From NCBI RefSeq assembly GCF_001549985.1, contig NZ_LROZ01000002.1:231695-295694 (forward strand): 64,000 nucleotides of DNA. The letters run 5' to 3'. The DNA comes from Myroides odoratus. Lineage in GTDB: Bacteria; Bacteroidota; Bacteroidia; Flavobacteriales; Flavobacteriaceae. The notes under the pieces were generated by a model, which searched no databases, was not told where the DNA came from, and saw only the letters and a program-made list of their open reading frames with translations. Positions 1 to 9,173 of the stretch are shown here, piece by piece. Positions within the stretch are counted from its first letter, which is position 1. Every line of letters starts with the position of its first letter. A program made the position numbers and the translations under genes.

Positions 1-1598
1 ATTAAGCGTTCATTGTCCCTTTGATGTAAGCCAATACTTGGTTCATCTAAGATATAGAGAACACCTACCAACTGTGAACCAATTTGCGTAGCCAAGCGAA
101 TACGCTGTGCTTCCCCTCCTGATAAGGTTCTTGAACTGCGATTTAACGATAGATAAGTCAAACCAACATCTTTCAAAAACGACAATCGCGTATTGATTTC
201 TTTTAAAATCTCCTCCGCAATACTTCTTTGTTTATCAGAAAGTTTATCGGATATATCAGCGAACCAAGCAATCAAATGCTCAATGTCCATTTGAATTAAT
301 TCGCCTATATTTTTTTCTGCAATTCTAAAATACAGCGCTTCTTTTCTCAAGCGCGTTCCATTACAGGAAGGACAATCAATTTCATCCATGTATTCTTTTG
401 CCCAACGCTTGATTGATGCTGTTTCACTTTCTTCAAACTGATTTTTAATAAAATTATTAATTCCCTCAAAATCAATCTTATAATTCTTAGAAATTCCTGC
501 TACTTTGTGCTCTACTGTAAAACTGTCCTGCCCACCATTGAGAATAACTTCCATTGCTTCTTTAGGAATATCCTGAATCGCATCAGCCAATTTAAAATTA
601 TAGCGCTGAGCAATCGTTTCCAACTGCTTGAAGATCCAAGTATTCTTTTCAGGTCCAAGTGGAGCTAATCCTCCTTTTTTTATTGAAAGGGTTGCATCGG
701 GAATCACTTTATGGTAATTGATTTCATGTACTGTCCCTAATCCATTACACACTTCACAAGCTCCTTTAGGAGAATTAAATGAAAAGTTATTCGGTTCAGG
801 TTTAGCATAGGAAATCCCCGACGTTGGACACATCAAATGACGGCTAAAAAAGCGCACTTCTTGGGTTTCTTGATCCAAAATCACAATCGTATCATCGCCG
901 TGATACATGGCTGTTTGAATACTTTCTGCCAAACGTTGTGCCGTTTGTTCTTTATCGTCAATAGACAAGCGATCAATTACAATTTCAATATCATGCGTTT
1001 TGTAACGATCCGCCTTCATACCATATTCTAAATCCTTGATTTCTCCATCGAGTCGTACTTTCAAAAACCCTTGTTTAGCAATTTGCTCAAACAATTCACG
1101 ATAATGTCCTTTTCGCGAGCGTACGACAGGAGCAAGAATATTAATTTTTTTACCTGCATAATCTTGGAGAATCAATTCTTGAATTTGATTATCCGTATAG
1201 CTCACCATTTTCTCGCCTGTATTATAACTATAGGCCTCTGCTGCTCTTGCATAAAGCAAACGCAAAAAGTCATAAATTTCCGTAATCGTTCCTACGGTTG
1301 ATCTCGGACTGCGATTGGTGGTTTTTTGTTCAATGGCAATTACAGGTGACAATCCATCAATTTTATCTACATCTGGTCGTTCTAAACCGCCTAAAAACTG
1401 TCTGGCATAGGCGGAAAACGTCTCGATATACCGACGTTGACCTTCTGCATATATTGTATCGAAAGCCAAGGATGACTTACCAGAGCCCGACAATCCTGTG
1501 ATCACAACGAGTTTCTCTCGTGGAATACGGATATCTATATTTTTTAGATTGTGAACTCTAGCTCCTAAAACTTCAATAAAATCTTCTACTTTAGACAT
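1..1598 (-). CDS. uvrA: Excinuclease ABC subunit UvrA (N-terminal part, cut by window edge)
   Basis: UvrA is the ATP-binding damage-recognition subunit of UvrABC nucleotide excision repair. I read the reverse strand from the ATG at 1598 (protein begins [17 protein letters not shown]); it stays open to base 1, so about 530 of the usual ~940 residues are present. Seen: Walker [14 protein letters not shown] near residue 35, [16 protein letters not shown], the [15 protein letters not shown] signature and [13 protein letters not shown]. The first zinc module reads CPTSGISY followed by [10 protein letters not shown], so one of the four usual cysteines is serine, possibly a lineage trait. A second CxxC (CPSCNGTRL) lies further on. 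Monocistronic as far as visible, with a TAnnTTTG element 18 bases upstream. Confidence 0.97.
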   Translation of the reverse strand, partial: MSKVEDFIEVLGARVHNLKNIDIRIPREKLVVITGLSGSGKSSLAFDTIYAEGQRRYIETFSAYARQFLGGLERPDVDKIDGLSPVIAIEQKTTNRSPRSTVGTITEIYDFLRLLYARAAEAYSYNTGEKMVSYTDNQIQELILQDYAGKKINILAPVVRSRKGHYRELFEQIAKQGFLKVRLDGEIKDLEYGMKADRYKTHDIEIVIDRLSIDDKEQTAQRLAESIQTAMYHGDDTIVILDQETQEVRFFSRHLMCPTSGISYAKPEPNNFSFNSPKGACEVCNGLGTVHEINYHKVIPDATLSIKKGGLAPLGPEKNTWIFKQLETIAQRYNFKLADAIQDIPKEAMEVILNGGQDSFTVEHKVAGISKNYKIDFEGINNFIKNQFEESETASIKRWAKEYMDEIDCPSCNGTRLRKEALYFRIAEKNIGELIQMDIEHLIAWFADISDKLSDKQRSIAEEILKEINTRLSFLKDVGLTYLSLNRSSRTLSGGEAQRIRLATQIGSQLVGVLYILDEPSIGLHQRDNERL

Positions 1599-1615
1599 AA
1601 TTTTGTGCAAAAAAA

Positions 1616-1623
1616 CAAAGATA
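1616..1623 (-). promoter_or_regulatory. Candidate -7 element upstream of uvrA
   Basis: On the minus strand TATCTTTG matches the Bacteroidota -7 consensus TAnnTTTG exactly and lies 18 bases before the uvrA ATG. I do not see a convincing -33 TTTG at the usual distance. Confidence 0.4.
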
Positions 1624-1775
1624 CATATTAATCTCATTTTATGTAATCTGCGGTTCTATTGTTTTGATGTGATTTAGCATTATTTAACAGCTTTATTCTT
1701 CTTCCTTTTTAATTTCCCTCAATTCCCTCTCCTACTTTTAAAAATCGTATTTTTATCTCGCAAAAGAAGATTCTC

Positions 1776-2744
1776 ATGAAAGGAGCCATTTTATATGAAC
1801 TAGGTCAAGTACCTAAATTTGGAGAGATAATAGAGCCTGTCGTACAAGAAGAAGGCCAACACCTACTACGCGTTACAGCCGCTGCAGTAAAGAATTTAGA
1901 CAAAGCACGAGCAAGTGGTAAACACTATGCGAGCTATGTAGATTTACCCGCAGTTGTGGGCAATGACGGGGTTGGTTATTTAGAAAATGGAACAAAAGTG
2001 TACGGACAAGGAATTACTGGTATGATTGCTGAAAAAGCGATTATTTCTGGAAACTATACTCCTGTGCCTCAAAACTTAGACGATGCAAAAGCAGCCGCTT
2101 TACCGAATGCTATTTTAGGTTCTGCGATGCCTTTAATTATACGCGCTAGATTACAAGAAGGTCAAAATGTATTGTTCAACGGAGCTACTGGAGTAACCGG
2201 ACAAGTTGGGGTACAAATTGCCAAACACTATGGGGCGAAAGAAATCATTGTTACCGGTCGGAATCAGGCAGTATTAGAGCAACTAAAAGCCTATGGTGCA
2301 ACCCAGACCCTTGTTTTACCAGAAAATGAGGAAGAACTAACTGCACAAATACAAGCCATTCACCAGCAGACTCCTATTGATGTTGTGATTGATTATCTAT
2401 GGGGCAAACCCTTTCAAGCCATTTTAAATGCCTTCAAAGGCAATGACATCCATCATTTAGCGTCAACCGTTAAGATTGTCACAGCTGGTGATATGGCAGG
2501 AAAAGAAATTCAATTGACCTCTGCGATTCTACGCAGCACAGATATTCAATTGATGGGATCTGGTTTTGGGAGTTTGACCAAAGAGGAACTCATTGTTTTC
2601 AACAAAGTTATTTTACCTGAGATGTTTTTATTAGCCGCACAAGGAAAATTGCACATCCAGACGGAAGTACATCCCTTAGAAATGATTGAACAAGTATGGA
2701 ACAAACCAATGGATCGCGGAACTCGATTAGTCATTCGCATCTAA
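1776..2744 (+). CDS. Zinc-free MDR-family alcohol dehydrogenase / quinone oxidoreductase-like protein
   Basis: A 322-residue medium-chain dehydrogenase/reductase. The nucleotide-binding glycine-rich segment GATGVTGQVGVQIAKHYGA sits at about residues 136-154, as in NADPH-dependent quinone oxidoreductases. The cysteine/histidine ligands of the catalytic and structural zincs of classical alcohol dehydrogenases are absent, so it belongs to the zinc-independent branch, probably cytosolic. The substrate cannot be told from sequence. It stands alone, divergent from uvrA across 177 bases, and is followed 75 bases on by the purine permease, which has its own promoter-like element. Confidence 0.85.
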   Translation: MKGAILYELGQVPKFGEIIEPVVQEEGQHLLRVTAAAVKNLDKARASGKHYASYVDLPAVVGNDGVGYLENGTKVYGQGITGMIAEKAIISGNYTPVPQNLDDAKAAALPNAILGSAMPLIIRARLQEGQNVLFNGATGVTGQVGVQIAKHYGAKEIIVTGRNQAVLEQLKAYGATQTLVLPENEEELTAQIQAIHQQTPIDVVIDYLWGKPFQAILNAFKGNDIHHLASTVKIVTAGDMAGKEIQLTSAILRSTDIQLMGSGFGSLTKEELIVFNKVILPEMFLLAAQGKLHIQTEVHPLEMIEQVWNKPMDRGTRLVIRI

Positions 2745-2791
2745 GCTTTTTTGCTTTTTGTTTTTGATGGTACTTTTTCATTCAAACTCAT

Positions 2792-2799
2792 TACTTTTG
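2792..2799 (+). promoter_or_regulatory. Candidate -7 element upstream of the NCS2 permease
   Basis: TACTTTTG matches TAnnTTTG and ends 20 bases before the permease ATG. A TTTTTG lies about 25 bases upstream, slightly further than the usual -33 spacing. Confidence 0.4.
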
Positions 2800-2819
2800 T
2801 TCGCTAATTCAACAACACA

Positions 2820-4151
2820 ATGAAAACCTTTTTAGAAAATTACTTTCAGTTAAGTAAACACAACACTAGCATCAAAAAAGAAATGATGGCTGGAGTGATT
2901 ACGTTCTTAACGATGTCTTATATTTTAGTTGTTAATCCCAATATTCTTGCAGATGCAGGAATGGACAAACAAGCCGTATTCATGGCAACAGCACTTGCTA
3001 CGGTATGCGCAACACTATTGATGGGATTTATGGCAAAATTGCCTATTGCACAAGCTCCAGGTATGGGATTGAATAGCTTTTTTGCTTACACAGTAGTACT
3101 GACGATGGGCTATAGCTGGGAATTTGCCTTAACGGGGGTATTTTTAGCGGGTTTAATTTTCCTTTTACTCACGATTTTCAATATTCGAGAACTTATTGTC
3201 AACAATATACCCAAAGTGCTAAAAGAAGCTATTCCTGTTGGAATTGGGCTTTTTATTACCTTAATTGGTCTAAAAAGTGCCGGTATTGTGGTTAGCAATC
3301 CCAATACACTTGTAACCTTAGGTGATTTCAGCCAACACAGTGTTTGGATTGCTTTAGCTGGACTTTTAATCACAGGGATTTTGTTAATTAAAAATGTCAA
3401 TGGTTCCATTCTCATTGGAATTGTTGTAGCTACTTTATTCGGCATCCTATTAGGTGATGTTCATCTTCCAACACGTTTAATTACGGCTCCTCCATCTATG
3501 GAGCCTACTTTTGGAAAAGCAATAGCCTTCTTATTTTCTCCTGAATCAGCTTCTAGTGTATTCTCAATTGATATGGTTATTGTGGTTTTTACCTTTTTAT
3601 TTGTCAACCTATTCGACACAATTGGAACGTTGATCGGCGTTGTTTCCAAAACGGGAATCGCAGATGAAAATGGCAATTTTCCACAAATGAAAAAAGCGTT
3701 ACTAACCGATGCTATAGGAACGACCTTTGGTGCCGTTTTAGGAACAAGTTCTGTTACTTCGTATGTAGAAAGTGCATCGGGAGTTGCCTCAGGTGGACGA
3801 ACAGGATTAACTGCCGTTAGTGTGGCTTGTATGTTTGCCTTGTCTATTTTTCTTGCGCCTTTGTTTTTAATTATTCCCGCTGCTGCAACAGCACCAGCTT
3901 TAGTTATTGTGGGTTTATTTATGATTAGCTCTGTAGTCCATATTAATTTTTCTGATTTTTCAGAAGCGCTACCAGCTTTCATCACCATTGTTTTTATGCC
4001 CTTTACCTATAGTATTGCAGAAGGAATTGTATTTGGTATGTTGAGTTTTACTCTTTTCAAAGTAGGAACTCGACAACACAGAGATGTCAGTCCGACACTT
4101 TGTATTTTATCCCTATTATTTTTAGTCAAAATAATCTTAGATGCCCTATAA
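2820..4151 (+). CDS. NCS2-family nucleobase permease (AzgA/guanine-hypoxanthine type)
   Basis: A 443-residue polytopic inner membrane protein, the usual length for AzgA-type proton-coupled purine permeases. It has about 12-14 hydrophobic segments, the family motif APGMGLNSFFAYTVV near residue 80, NLFDTIGTLIGV near residue 265 and TSSVTSYVESASGV around residue 313 in the substrate-binding half-helix region. The likely role is uptake of guanine, hypoxanthine or adenine; exact specificity cannot be read. The gene is single, with a likely own promoter and a strong terminator right after its stop. Confidence 0.92.
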   Translation: MKTFLENYFQLSKHNTSIKKEMMAGVITFLTMSYILVVNPNILADAGMDKQAVFMATALATVCATLLMGFMAKLPIAQAPGMGLNSFFAYTVVLTMGYSWEFALTGVFLAGLIFLLLTIFNIRELIVNNIPKVLKEAIPVGIGLFITLIGLKSAGIVVSNPNTLVTLGDFSQHSVWIALAGLLITGILLIKNVNGSILIGIVVATLFGILLGDVHLPTRLITAPPSMEPTFGKAIAFLFSPESASSVFSIDMVIVVFTFLFVNLFDTIGTLIGVVSKTGIADENGNFPQMKKALLTDAIGTTFGAVLGTSSVTSYVESASGVASGGRTGLTAVSVACMFALSIFLAPLFLIIPAAATAPALVIVGLFMISSVVHINFSDFSEALPAFITIVFMPFTYSIAEGIVFGMLSFTLFKVGTRQHRDVSPTLCILSLLFLVKIILDAL

Positions 4152-4152
4152 A

Positions 4153-4190
4153 AAAATAAGCCCTACAACAAAATTGTAGGGCTTATTTTT
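4153..4190. terminator. Bidirectional intrinsic terminator
   Basis: A 14-bp perfect stem (4155-4168 with 4174-4187) containing GCCCTACAA, with A-rich and T-rich flanks on both sides. It sits between the convergent permease and DUF4369 genes and can serve both. Confidence 0.9.
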
Positions 4191-4195
4191 TATAC

Positions 4196-4885
4196 TTATT
4201 TTATTTTTTCGGCTGCTAATCGTGCTAAGTTTGATTTTTTATCTGTTTCTGAAAGGTTATCATACACCGTTTTCAGTTGAGAAACATCCTCTTTACTAGT
4301 AAAATATAAATAGTAGAGCGCAGTTAAAGACGTTTGATGTTGATTTAAATAATTAGAAATAAACAACTGTTCATCTTCTTGTAATTTTTTAAATCCTTGT
4401 AACACTTGTTGCATTTTAGCCTCATCCTTTTGTTGTAAGGCTTCCATATACACTTGTTGCTGTTGTCCCTGATATGTAAGGATATTGTATTTATACAAGC
4501 TCAAATTTCGTTCAAATTCACTTAACGTTTCATTATTAGGCGTTCCTTTTAATGCAAAGGAAGTGAAATTATCTTGATCAATGGTAACTTGCGTTTTTCC
4601 GCTTTCAATAAACAAAGGAATTCTTCCCTTTTGATCGCGAAAAGATAAAAAACCTAAGGTTGGTTGTTCTACTTTACCTACAAACTTAAACCTTTCATTC
4701 TGTACCACAATAGAATCTAGCTTAATTAATTCGTTTGCGTTAGTTTCCGTGACTTTATTCAAATAAATCACTTCTCCATCAGGTACATGAGCCAAGGTTC
4801 CTTCTATTTCGAATTGCGTATTCGAATTACAAGCAGTAAGTACTACCGCTATTCCAAGCAATAACACTTGTATATGTTTTTTCAT
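4196..4885 (-). CDS. DUF4369-domain lipoprotein
   Basis: A Bacteroidota lipoprotein related to the N-terminal halves of TlpA-type thioredoxin proteins. I choose the start at 4885 (MKKHIQVLLLGIAVVLTAC), because the reading frame extends seven codons upstream but the signal peptide begins here; the lipobox is LTAC. The DUF4369 signature (FEIEGTLAHVPDGEVIYL) follows at about residues 25-45. There is no thioredoxin domain and no CxxC, and the C-terminal part is helical and glutamine-rich. Function unknown; probably attached to an envelope membrane. A TTTG-N20-TAATTTTG promoter lies just upstream. Confidence 0.8.
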   Translation of the reverse strand: MKKHIQVLLLGIAVVLTACNSNTQFEIEGTLAHVPDGEVIYLNKVTETNANELIKLDSIVVQNERFKFVGKVEQPTLGFLSFRDQKGRIPLFIESGKTQVTIDQDNFTSFALKGTPNNETLSEFERNLSLYKYNILTYQGQQQQVYMEALQQKDEAKMQQVLQGFKKLQEDEQLFISNYLNQHQTSLTALYYLYFTSKEDVSQLKTVYDNLSETDKKSNLARLAAEKIK

Positions 4886-4903
4886 AGCATTTAATTTAAT
4901 GCA

Positions 4904-4935
4904 CAAAATTAACCTTATTTAACTAGAATTACAAA
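4904..4935 (-). promoter_or_regulatory. Flavobacterial promoter (TTTG-N20-TAATTTTG)
   Basis: On the minus strand TTTG (4932-4935) and TAATTTTG (4904-4911) are separated by 20 bases, a good fit to the Bacteroidota -33/-7 consensus, 18 bases before the chosen lipoprotein start. This is the most complete promoter of this type noticed in the window. Confidence 0.55.
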
Positions 4936-5312
4936 GATAAAAAAGCCATAAACAGCATTATCCATCCTGCAACTAATGCCAATCCTCCTATAGGTGTAAT
5001 AGGCCCTAGTATTTTTATTTTTTTTCCAAAGGTTGCGCTTAATACAAGTCCATAAATACTAAAAGAAAATAGAATCACTCCAATGATAATAAGATTCGTT
5101 GCGTAATAAGTGTATTCGCGTTGAGGCAGTATACCGATAACCAAAAGCAAAATAGCATGATACATTTGATATCTCACTCCTGTTTCATAGCTTTCCAATC
5201 GCTCGGTATCCATGTATTTTTTTAACGCATGTGCGCCAAAAGCACCAAATATAATAGCTAAAGCACCAAAAATACTTCCTGCATAAAGTGCTGTTGTATT
5301 TGTAATATCCAT
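4929..5312 (-). CDS. DUF423 family membrane protein (YgdD-like)
   Basis: A 127-residue inner membrane protein with four hydrophobic segments and the family hallmark GAFGAHALKKY near the N-terminus. The length is typical of DUF423. Function unknown. It lies 20 bases after the transglutaminase-like gene, probably in the same minus-strand transcript, and its end overlaps the -33 region of the next lipoprotein gene. Confidence 0.88.
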   Translation of the reverse strand: MDITNTTALYAGSIFGALAIIFGAFGAHALKKYMDTERLESYETGVRYQMYHAILLLVIGILPQREYTYYATNLIIIGVILFSFSIYGLVLSATFGKKIKILGPITPIGGLALVAGWIMLFMAFLSL

Positions 5313-5332
5313 TGTATTTAATTTTCTATCAT

Positions 5333-6274
5333 TTAATTCAAAGTCAGCTGCCCTAAAATTTCTTCGGACATAAAAGGTCCACCTGGATAACGCGCAGTAT
5401 AATCTAAATTCAACCAGATTTGTCCGCGTTCATCGACGTGATAATGTACTTCCTTCCCTTTACTCTCTTCCACAAAAAGCACCTCTTTAATCAAGAAGAT
5501 AACCTTTTCCAGATGCGCTTTATTTTCAATCAGCATTTCTGGATACATGTGCTCTTTGGTGTGTATCAAGCGCGGTGTTCCACCAATTGAACGTACCAAG
5601 GCGGCCATTAGAATAGAATAGTCATCACAATCTCCTGAAAAGTGAATCAACGATTCCGAAGCAGTTGCAATATATTCTCTTCCTTTGGGGTCATTGACGT
5701 AATTCCAACGCGTACGCACTTCTTTAAAAATGGCTAAACACTGGATGATTTGTCTGTACTCTCCATATCCCTGTACTTTAGAGAAGTTCTTTGTTGTAGC
5801 TAATAAAGCAAAGTTGCGAACTTTGGGATTATCATACTCAATCGCCTTAATCACTTTGGATTTATTGGGAAAAGGCAGAAGTTTAGATATAATTAAATCC
5901 TGTGGATTTTGCGTACTTGCCATAGCGTAAATCATCACGCGATAATCATCAAAAATAGATTCCAAATCATAATCCTCATGTGAAGTACCGATGAAAAAGA
6001 TTCCCAAATAGGCCAAGATACAGATAAACAAAATGGATTTTAATTTGTACAGAATAAACTGAAAAACCGCTAATATTACGATGCAAAGTAAAATACGATC
6101 CAAATGATACGGCCATTCTGGATCGATTATATTTTGATGCACAATAATAAAAATCGGAACTGTCAAGAGTACATTCAATATAAAAATTATGATATAGTCC
6201 CATGGAGAAGGAATTCTCAGGTACTCATACCATTTCTTTTTCTTTTTAATAATTTGTACTTCTTGATTGTTCAT
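5333..6274 (-). CDS. Membrane-anchored transglutaminase-like domain protein
   Basis: A 313-residue protein with a lysine-rich N-terminus and two or three membrane segments at about residues 28-100, followed by a soluble domain. The soluble part contains HFSGDCDDYSILMAALVRS, the typical active-site cysteine region of the transglutaminase/cysteine protease-like superfamily, with downstream histidines (RLIHTKEH) and an aspartate (LNLDYT) that could complete a Cys-His-Asp triad. The reaction is unknown; the family includes proteases as well as transglutaminases. It is the second gene of a compact minus-strand group, 17 bases after the NMT1-like gene. Confidence 0.72.
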   Translation of the reverse strand: MNNQEVQIIKKKKKWYEYLRIPSPWDYIIIFILNVLLTVPIFIIVHQNIIDPEWPYHLDRILLCIVILAVFQFILYKLKSILFICILAYLGIFFIGTSHEDYDLESIFDDYRVMIYAMASTQNPQDLIISKLLPFPNKSKVIKAIEYDNPKVRNFALLATTKNFSKVQGYGEYRQIIQCLAIFKEVRTRWNYVNDPKGREYIATASESLIHFSGDCDDYSILMAALVRSIGGTPRLIHTKEHMYPEMLIENKAHLEKVIFLIKEVLFVEESKGKEVHYHVDERGQIWLNLDYTARYPGGPFMSEEILGQLTLN

Positions 6275-6291
6275 CTGTAAATCAGAAAAAA

Positions 6292-7137
6292 TTACATTTT
6301 AATATCTTCGTATTGCTTGGGTGTATCGATCAATTGAAGATCGACTAATTGCTGTTGTATTTTATTGTAATTTGCCTTAGATAATTGCCTTTGCGACCAA
6401 CGTGTTAAAGACAACCAATCTTTAATATCCTCTACTTTTTGGTTGTAGCGTGCTGCTAATGTTCGATCAATACTCGGAATAAACTTAAATTCTGAGGTTG
6501 TAGCATTGATGACCTCCAGTATATTATCGACTAAAGCGCGGTTATTTTGAACAAACTCACGACGACCGACCAAAACAAAAGAAGGCCACGGTGTTGGGCA
6601 TTCTCCAATTCTTCTGAATATTTTTTGATCGACTAAAGGTTGTGTCATAAAGCGCTCCCACATAAAATAATCTGCTTCTTTATTTTGCAAGGCTACGACT
6701 GCTTTATCCAAAGTATCCACAAGCACAAATTCCAGTTGGTCTAAATTCCAATTCATCTGTTTGGCATGTACAATAGCCATCAAATGAGAGCCTGACCCTA
6801 ATCGGCTAATGGCGATTCGTTTGTGCTCTAAATCTGCAAGAGATTGAAAAGGTGAATCAGCAGCTACATGAATCCCCCATAACAAAGGAGAGGCTACGTA
6901 TTCTTGTATAATTGAAGTTGCATTACCAGCAGTTATATCTTTGATAATTCCCTCGGATAAAATGATAGCTAAATCGGTTTCCTCTTGGCGTAACATCTGA
7001 CACATTCTACCGGTTCCTTCTGGAATGTCTGTCCATTGTAAATCAATTCCAATTGCATTAAACTCTCCATTTTCCAAGCACAAATGCCAAGGTAAATTAA
7101 AGTGTTCTGGTACTCCAACAATTCTAACTTCTTTCAT
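6292..7137 (-). CDS. NMT1/THI5-like periplasmic-binding-fold protein without signal peptide
   Basis: A 281-residue protein resembling type 2 periplasmic binding proteins (ABC-transporter SsuA/NMT1-like). It starts MKEVRIVGVPEHFNLPWHL without a signal peptide and carries the lobe-hinge style segments IAISRLGSGSHLMAIVHA and WPSFVLVGRREFV. Lack of an export signal and of neighbouring ABC permease or ATPase genes suggests an intracellular sensor or enzyme-like role. The ligand is not identifiable. It leads the run 7137 to 4196 on the minus strand. Confidence 0.7.
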   Translation of the reverse strand: MKEVRIVGVPEHFNLPWHLCLENGEFNAIGIDLQWTDIPEGTGRMCQMLRQEETDLAIILSEGIIKDITAGNATSIIQEYVASPLLWGIHVAADSPFQSLADLEHKRIAISRLGSGSHLMAIVHAKQMNWNLDQLEFVLVDTLDKAVVALQNKEADYFMWERFMTQPLVDQKIFRRIGECPTPWPSFVLVGRREFVQNNRALVDNILEVINATTSEFKFIPSIDRTLAARYNQKVEDIKDWLSLTRWSQRQLSKANYNKIQQQLVDLQLIDTPKQYEDIKM

Positions 7138-7217
7138 TTTTATACGTCCTATACATTTTACTGCTAAGATAATAAAAAGTACGTCTTAAAGATTGGGAAA
7201 TCGCGTAGAAGAAAAAA

Positions 7218-7244
7218 AAATCTCTACAACTAGTGTAGAGATTT
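7218..7244 (-). terminator. Intrinsic terminator after the CoA-transferase gene
   Basis: An 11-bp stem AAATCTCTACA (7218-7228) with its complement (7234-7244). The run of A at 7212-7220 gives a T-tract when read on the minus strand, directly after the CoA-transferase stop codon. Confidence 0.85.
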
Positions 7245-7250
7245 TAATGG

Positions 7251-8756
7251 CTATGGTTTCATAGAACCTGTTTGTTTTAGACGTGTATGAAATTTGAACG
7301 CCTCTTCCAAAATATGAGGGGTATGCCCACCTAATTCTTTCGCTCGTTCAAAGTAATCTCTTATTTCTTCTTTGTAATCTGGGTGTACACAATTTTCAAT
7401 AATTACCTCAGCACGCTCACGAGGGGATAAACCACGTAAATCAGCTAAACCTTGATCGGTAACTAAAATATCAACATCGTGTTCTGTATGATCCACATGT
7501 GACACCATAGGCAATACGTGTGAAATCTTATTTTCCTTTGATGCCGCTTGTGTTACGAAAATACTCAAGTACGCGTTTCGCGCAAAATCACCAGATCCAC
7601 CAATACCATTCATCATTTTATTTCCACTGATGTGAGTAGAGTTTACGTTTCCATAAATATCAAACTCAATCGCTGTATTGATTGCAATAATCCCCAACCT
7701 TCTAATTACCTCTGGAGCATTACTGATGTTTTGTGGACGCAACACTAATTTATCTTTGTATTGATCGAAATTGTTGATGATTTTTTCATAGCAAGCTTCT
7801 GTTACTGTAATTGACGATCCGGAGGCAAAAACCATTTTTCCAGAATCAATCAAATCAAACGTACTGTCTTGCAATACTTCTGAATACATCGTTAGGTCTT
7901 TGAATGGACCATCAATAAATCCGGTCAATACTGCATTAGCAACTTTACCAATACCTGCCTGTAAAGGCAACAAGGCTTCAGTTAGGTTTCCTTTTTTCAC
8001 CTCAGCTTCAAAGAAATTCAACAAATGCGTTGAAATCGCTGTTGTTTTCACATCTGGTTCTGGTAAGATTGCAGGCGTGTCTTCAATACTTGAAAAAACA
8101 ACTGCTACCACACGATCCGGATCTAAACGGATAAACGACTCTCCAATGCGGTCTTTTACCGTGTGAATTGGAATCATTTCTCTTCGTGGTTGTTTAATTG
8201 GCACACTATTATCGTGAATACCTTCAACGCTTAATGGAATAGCTGTATTGACTTCGATGATAATCTTTTTAGCTACACTTGCAAAATAAGCAGAATTTCC
8301 AATCGATGTTGTTGGGATTATAAAGCCTTCTTCATTAATATAAGTAGCTTCAATAATTGCAATTTCGACTTGTGGAATATGTTTTTCTTGTAATTGTTCA
8401 ATTGTTTCGCTTAAATGTTGGTCAATATATTTCACCTGACCGCTATTAATTGCATGCCTTAAATCTGAATCAGCCTGAAAGGGCATTCTTCGAATTAAAG
8501 CGTTGTTTTTTGCTAAATCGGCATCTGTTGTTTGCCCTAAAGAAGCACCCGTAATTAAGGTAATGGCTACTTTTTCATTGGCTGCTCTTTGAGCAAAAGC
8601 AGGTAACACAGATTTGCTATCTCCTGCTTTGGTAAAACCACTAGCTCCTACAATGGCTTTATCGTGAATTAATAAGGCTGCTTTTTCTGCAGTTAGGATT
8701 CGATCTCTATATGGACCGAACTTGATTCTGTCTAAATTAGAATCTTCTGTTGTCAT
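7251..8756 (-). CDS. Acetyl-CoA hydrolase/transferase family protein (succinyl-CoA:acetate CoA-transferase type)
   Basis: A 501-residue class I CoA-transferase of the Cat1/AarC/ScpC group, the usual length. Such enzymes move CoA between succinyl-CoA and acetate or a related acid via a glutamyl-CoA intermediate. Seen: GASGFTKAGDSKSVL near the N-terminus, LQAGIGKVANAVLTGF in the middle, ASGSSITVTEACYEKI, the ISGNKMMNGIGGSGDFARN loop, and DQGLADLRGLSPRERA near the C-terminus. Substrates cannot be fixed from sequence alone; acetate/succinate is the likeliest pair. It is a single gene with its own terminator and a 417-base gene-free region upstream. Confidence 0.9.
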   Translation of the reverse strand: MTTEDSNLDRIKFGPYRDRILTAEKAALLIHDKAIVGASGFTKAGDSKSVLPAFAQRAANEKVAITLITGASLGQTTDADLAKNNALIRRMPFQADSDLRHAINSGQVKYIDQHLSETIEQLQEKHIPQVEIAIIEATYINEEGFIIPTTSIGNSAYFASVAKKIIIEVNTAIPLSVEGIHDNSVPIKQPRREMIPIHTVKDRIGESFIRLDPDRVVAVVFSSIEDTPAILPEPDVKTTAISTHLLNFFEAEVKKGNLTEALLPLQAGIGKVANAVLTGFIDGPFKDLTMYSEVLQDSTFDLIDSGKMVFASGSSITVTEACYEKIINNFDQYKDKLVLRPQNISNAPEVIRRLGIIAINTAIEFDIYGNVNSTHISGNKMMNGIGGSGDFARNAYLSIFVTQAASKENKISHVLPMVSHVDHTEHDVDILVTDQGLADLRGLSPRERAEVIIENCVHPDYKEEIRDYFERAKELGGHTPHILEEAFKFHTRLKQTGSMKP

Positions 8757-9173
8757 TTCTCAATCGTTTTGTTAGCTGCTTAAAAATAGAACTTTTTATT
8801 AATATTTAATAGGTTTTTAAAAACATCGTACGATTTATATGATTATACATTTCAATTAATATAAAAGATTAACTATATAATCTGTATTTTAAGATATTAA
8901 AATTATAATCGTAATTTAACCTTAGTATTCTTCCTAAAAACAAAAAAAGCCTCTTTTTCTCATTTCTTCATCTCTATTTTATGACCTATTTTTCTTTCTA
9001 ATTTTTTAAAAAACAAGCCGAAAATCCACACATTCCAAAGCGTTTTAACACTATTTCAATTTCACTCCTTTTTAGTCCTATTCTCAAGGTATTTCCATAA
9101 AAAAAAGCAACAGCGTTTGGCTGTTGCTTTTTCTATTTGTTCAAATTTCCTCCTAGCAGAAGGAATTATTTGT
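8757..9173. other. Gene-free region between CoA-transferase and TlpA genes
   Basis: A very AT-rich 417-base stretch. It must hold the CoA-transferase promoter on its left side and holds the TlpA gene terminator on its right (9102-9132). A short palindrome ATCGTACGAT lies near 8826. Nothing else supportable was seen. Confidence 0.5.
9102..9132 (-). terminator. Intrinsic terminator after the TlpA-type gene
   Basis: A 13-bp stem AAAAAGCAACAGC (9102-9114) with its complement (9120-9132) and loop GTTTG; the A-run on the left becomes a T-tract for minus-strand transcripts. Confidence 0.88.

Noticed and set aside
3461..3988. 175-codon minus-strand open frame inside the NCS2 permease gene
   Set aside because: It is antisense to a clearly conserved membrane protein and its translation is low-complexity Ala/Ile/Pro-rich, a shadow of the permease codons.
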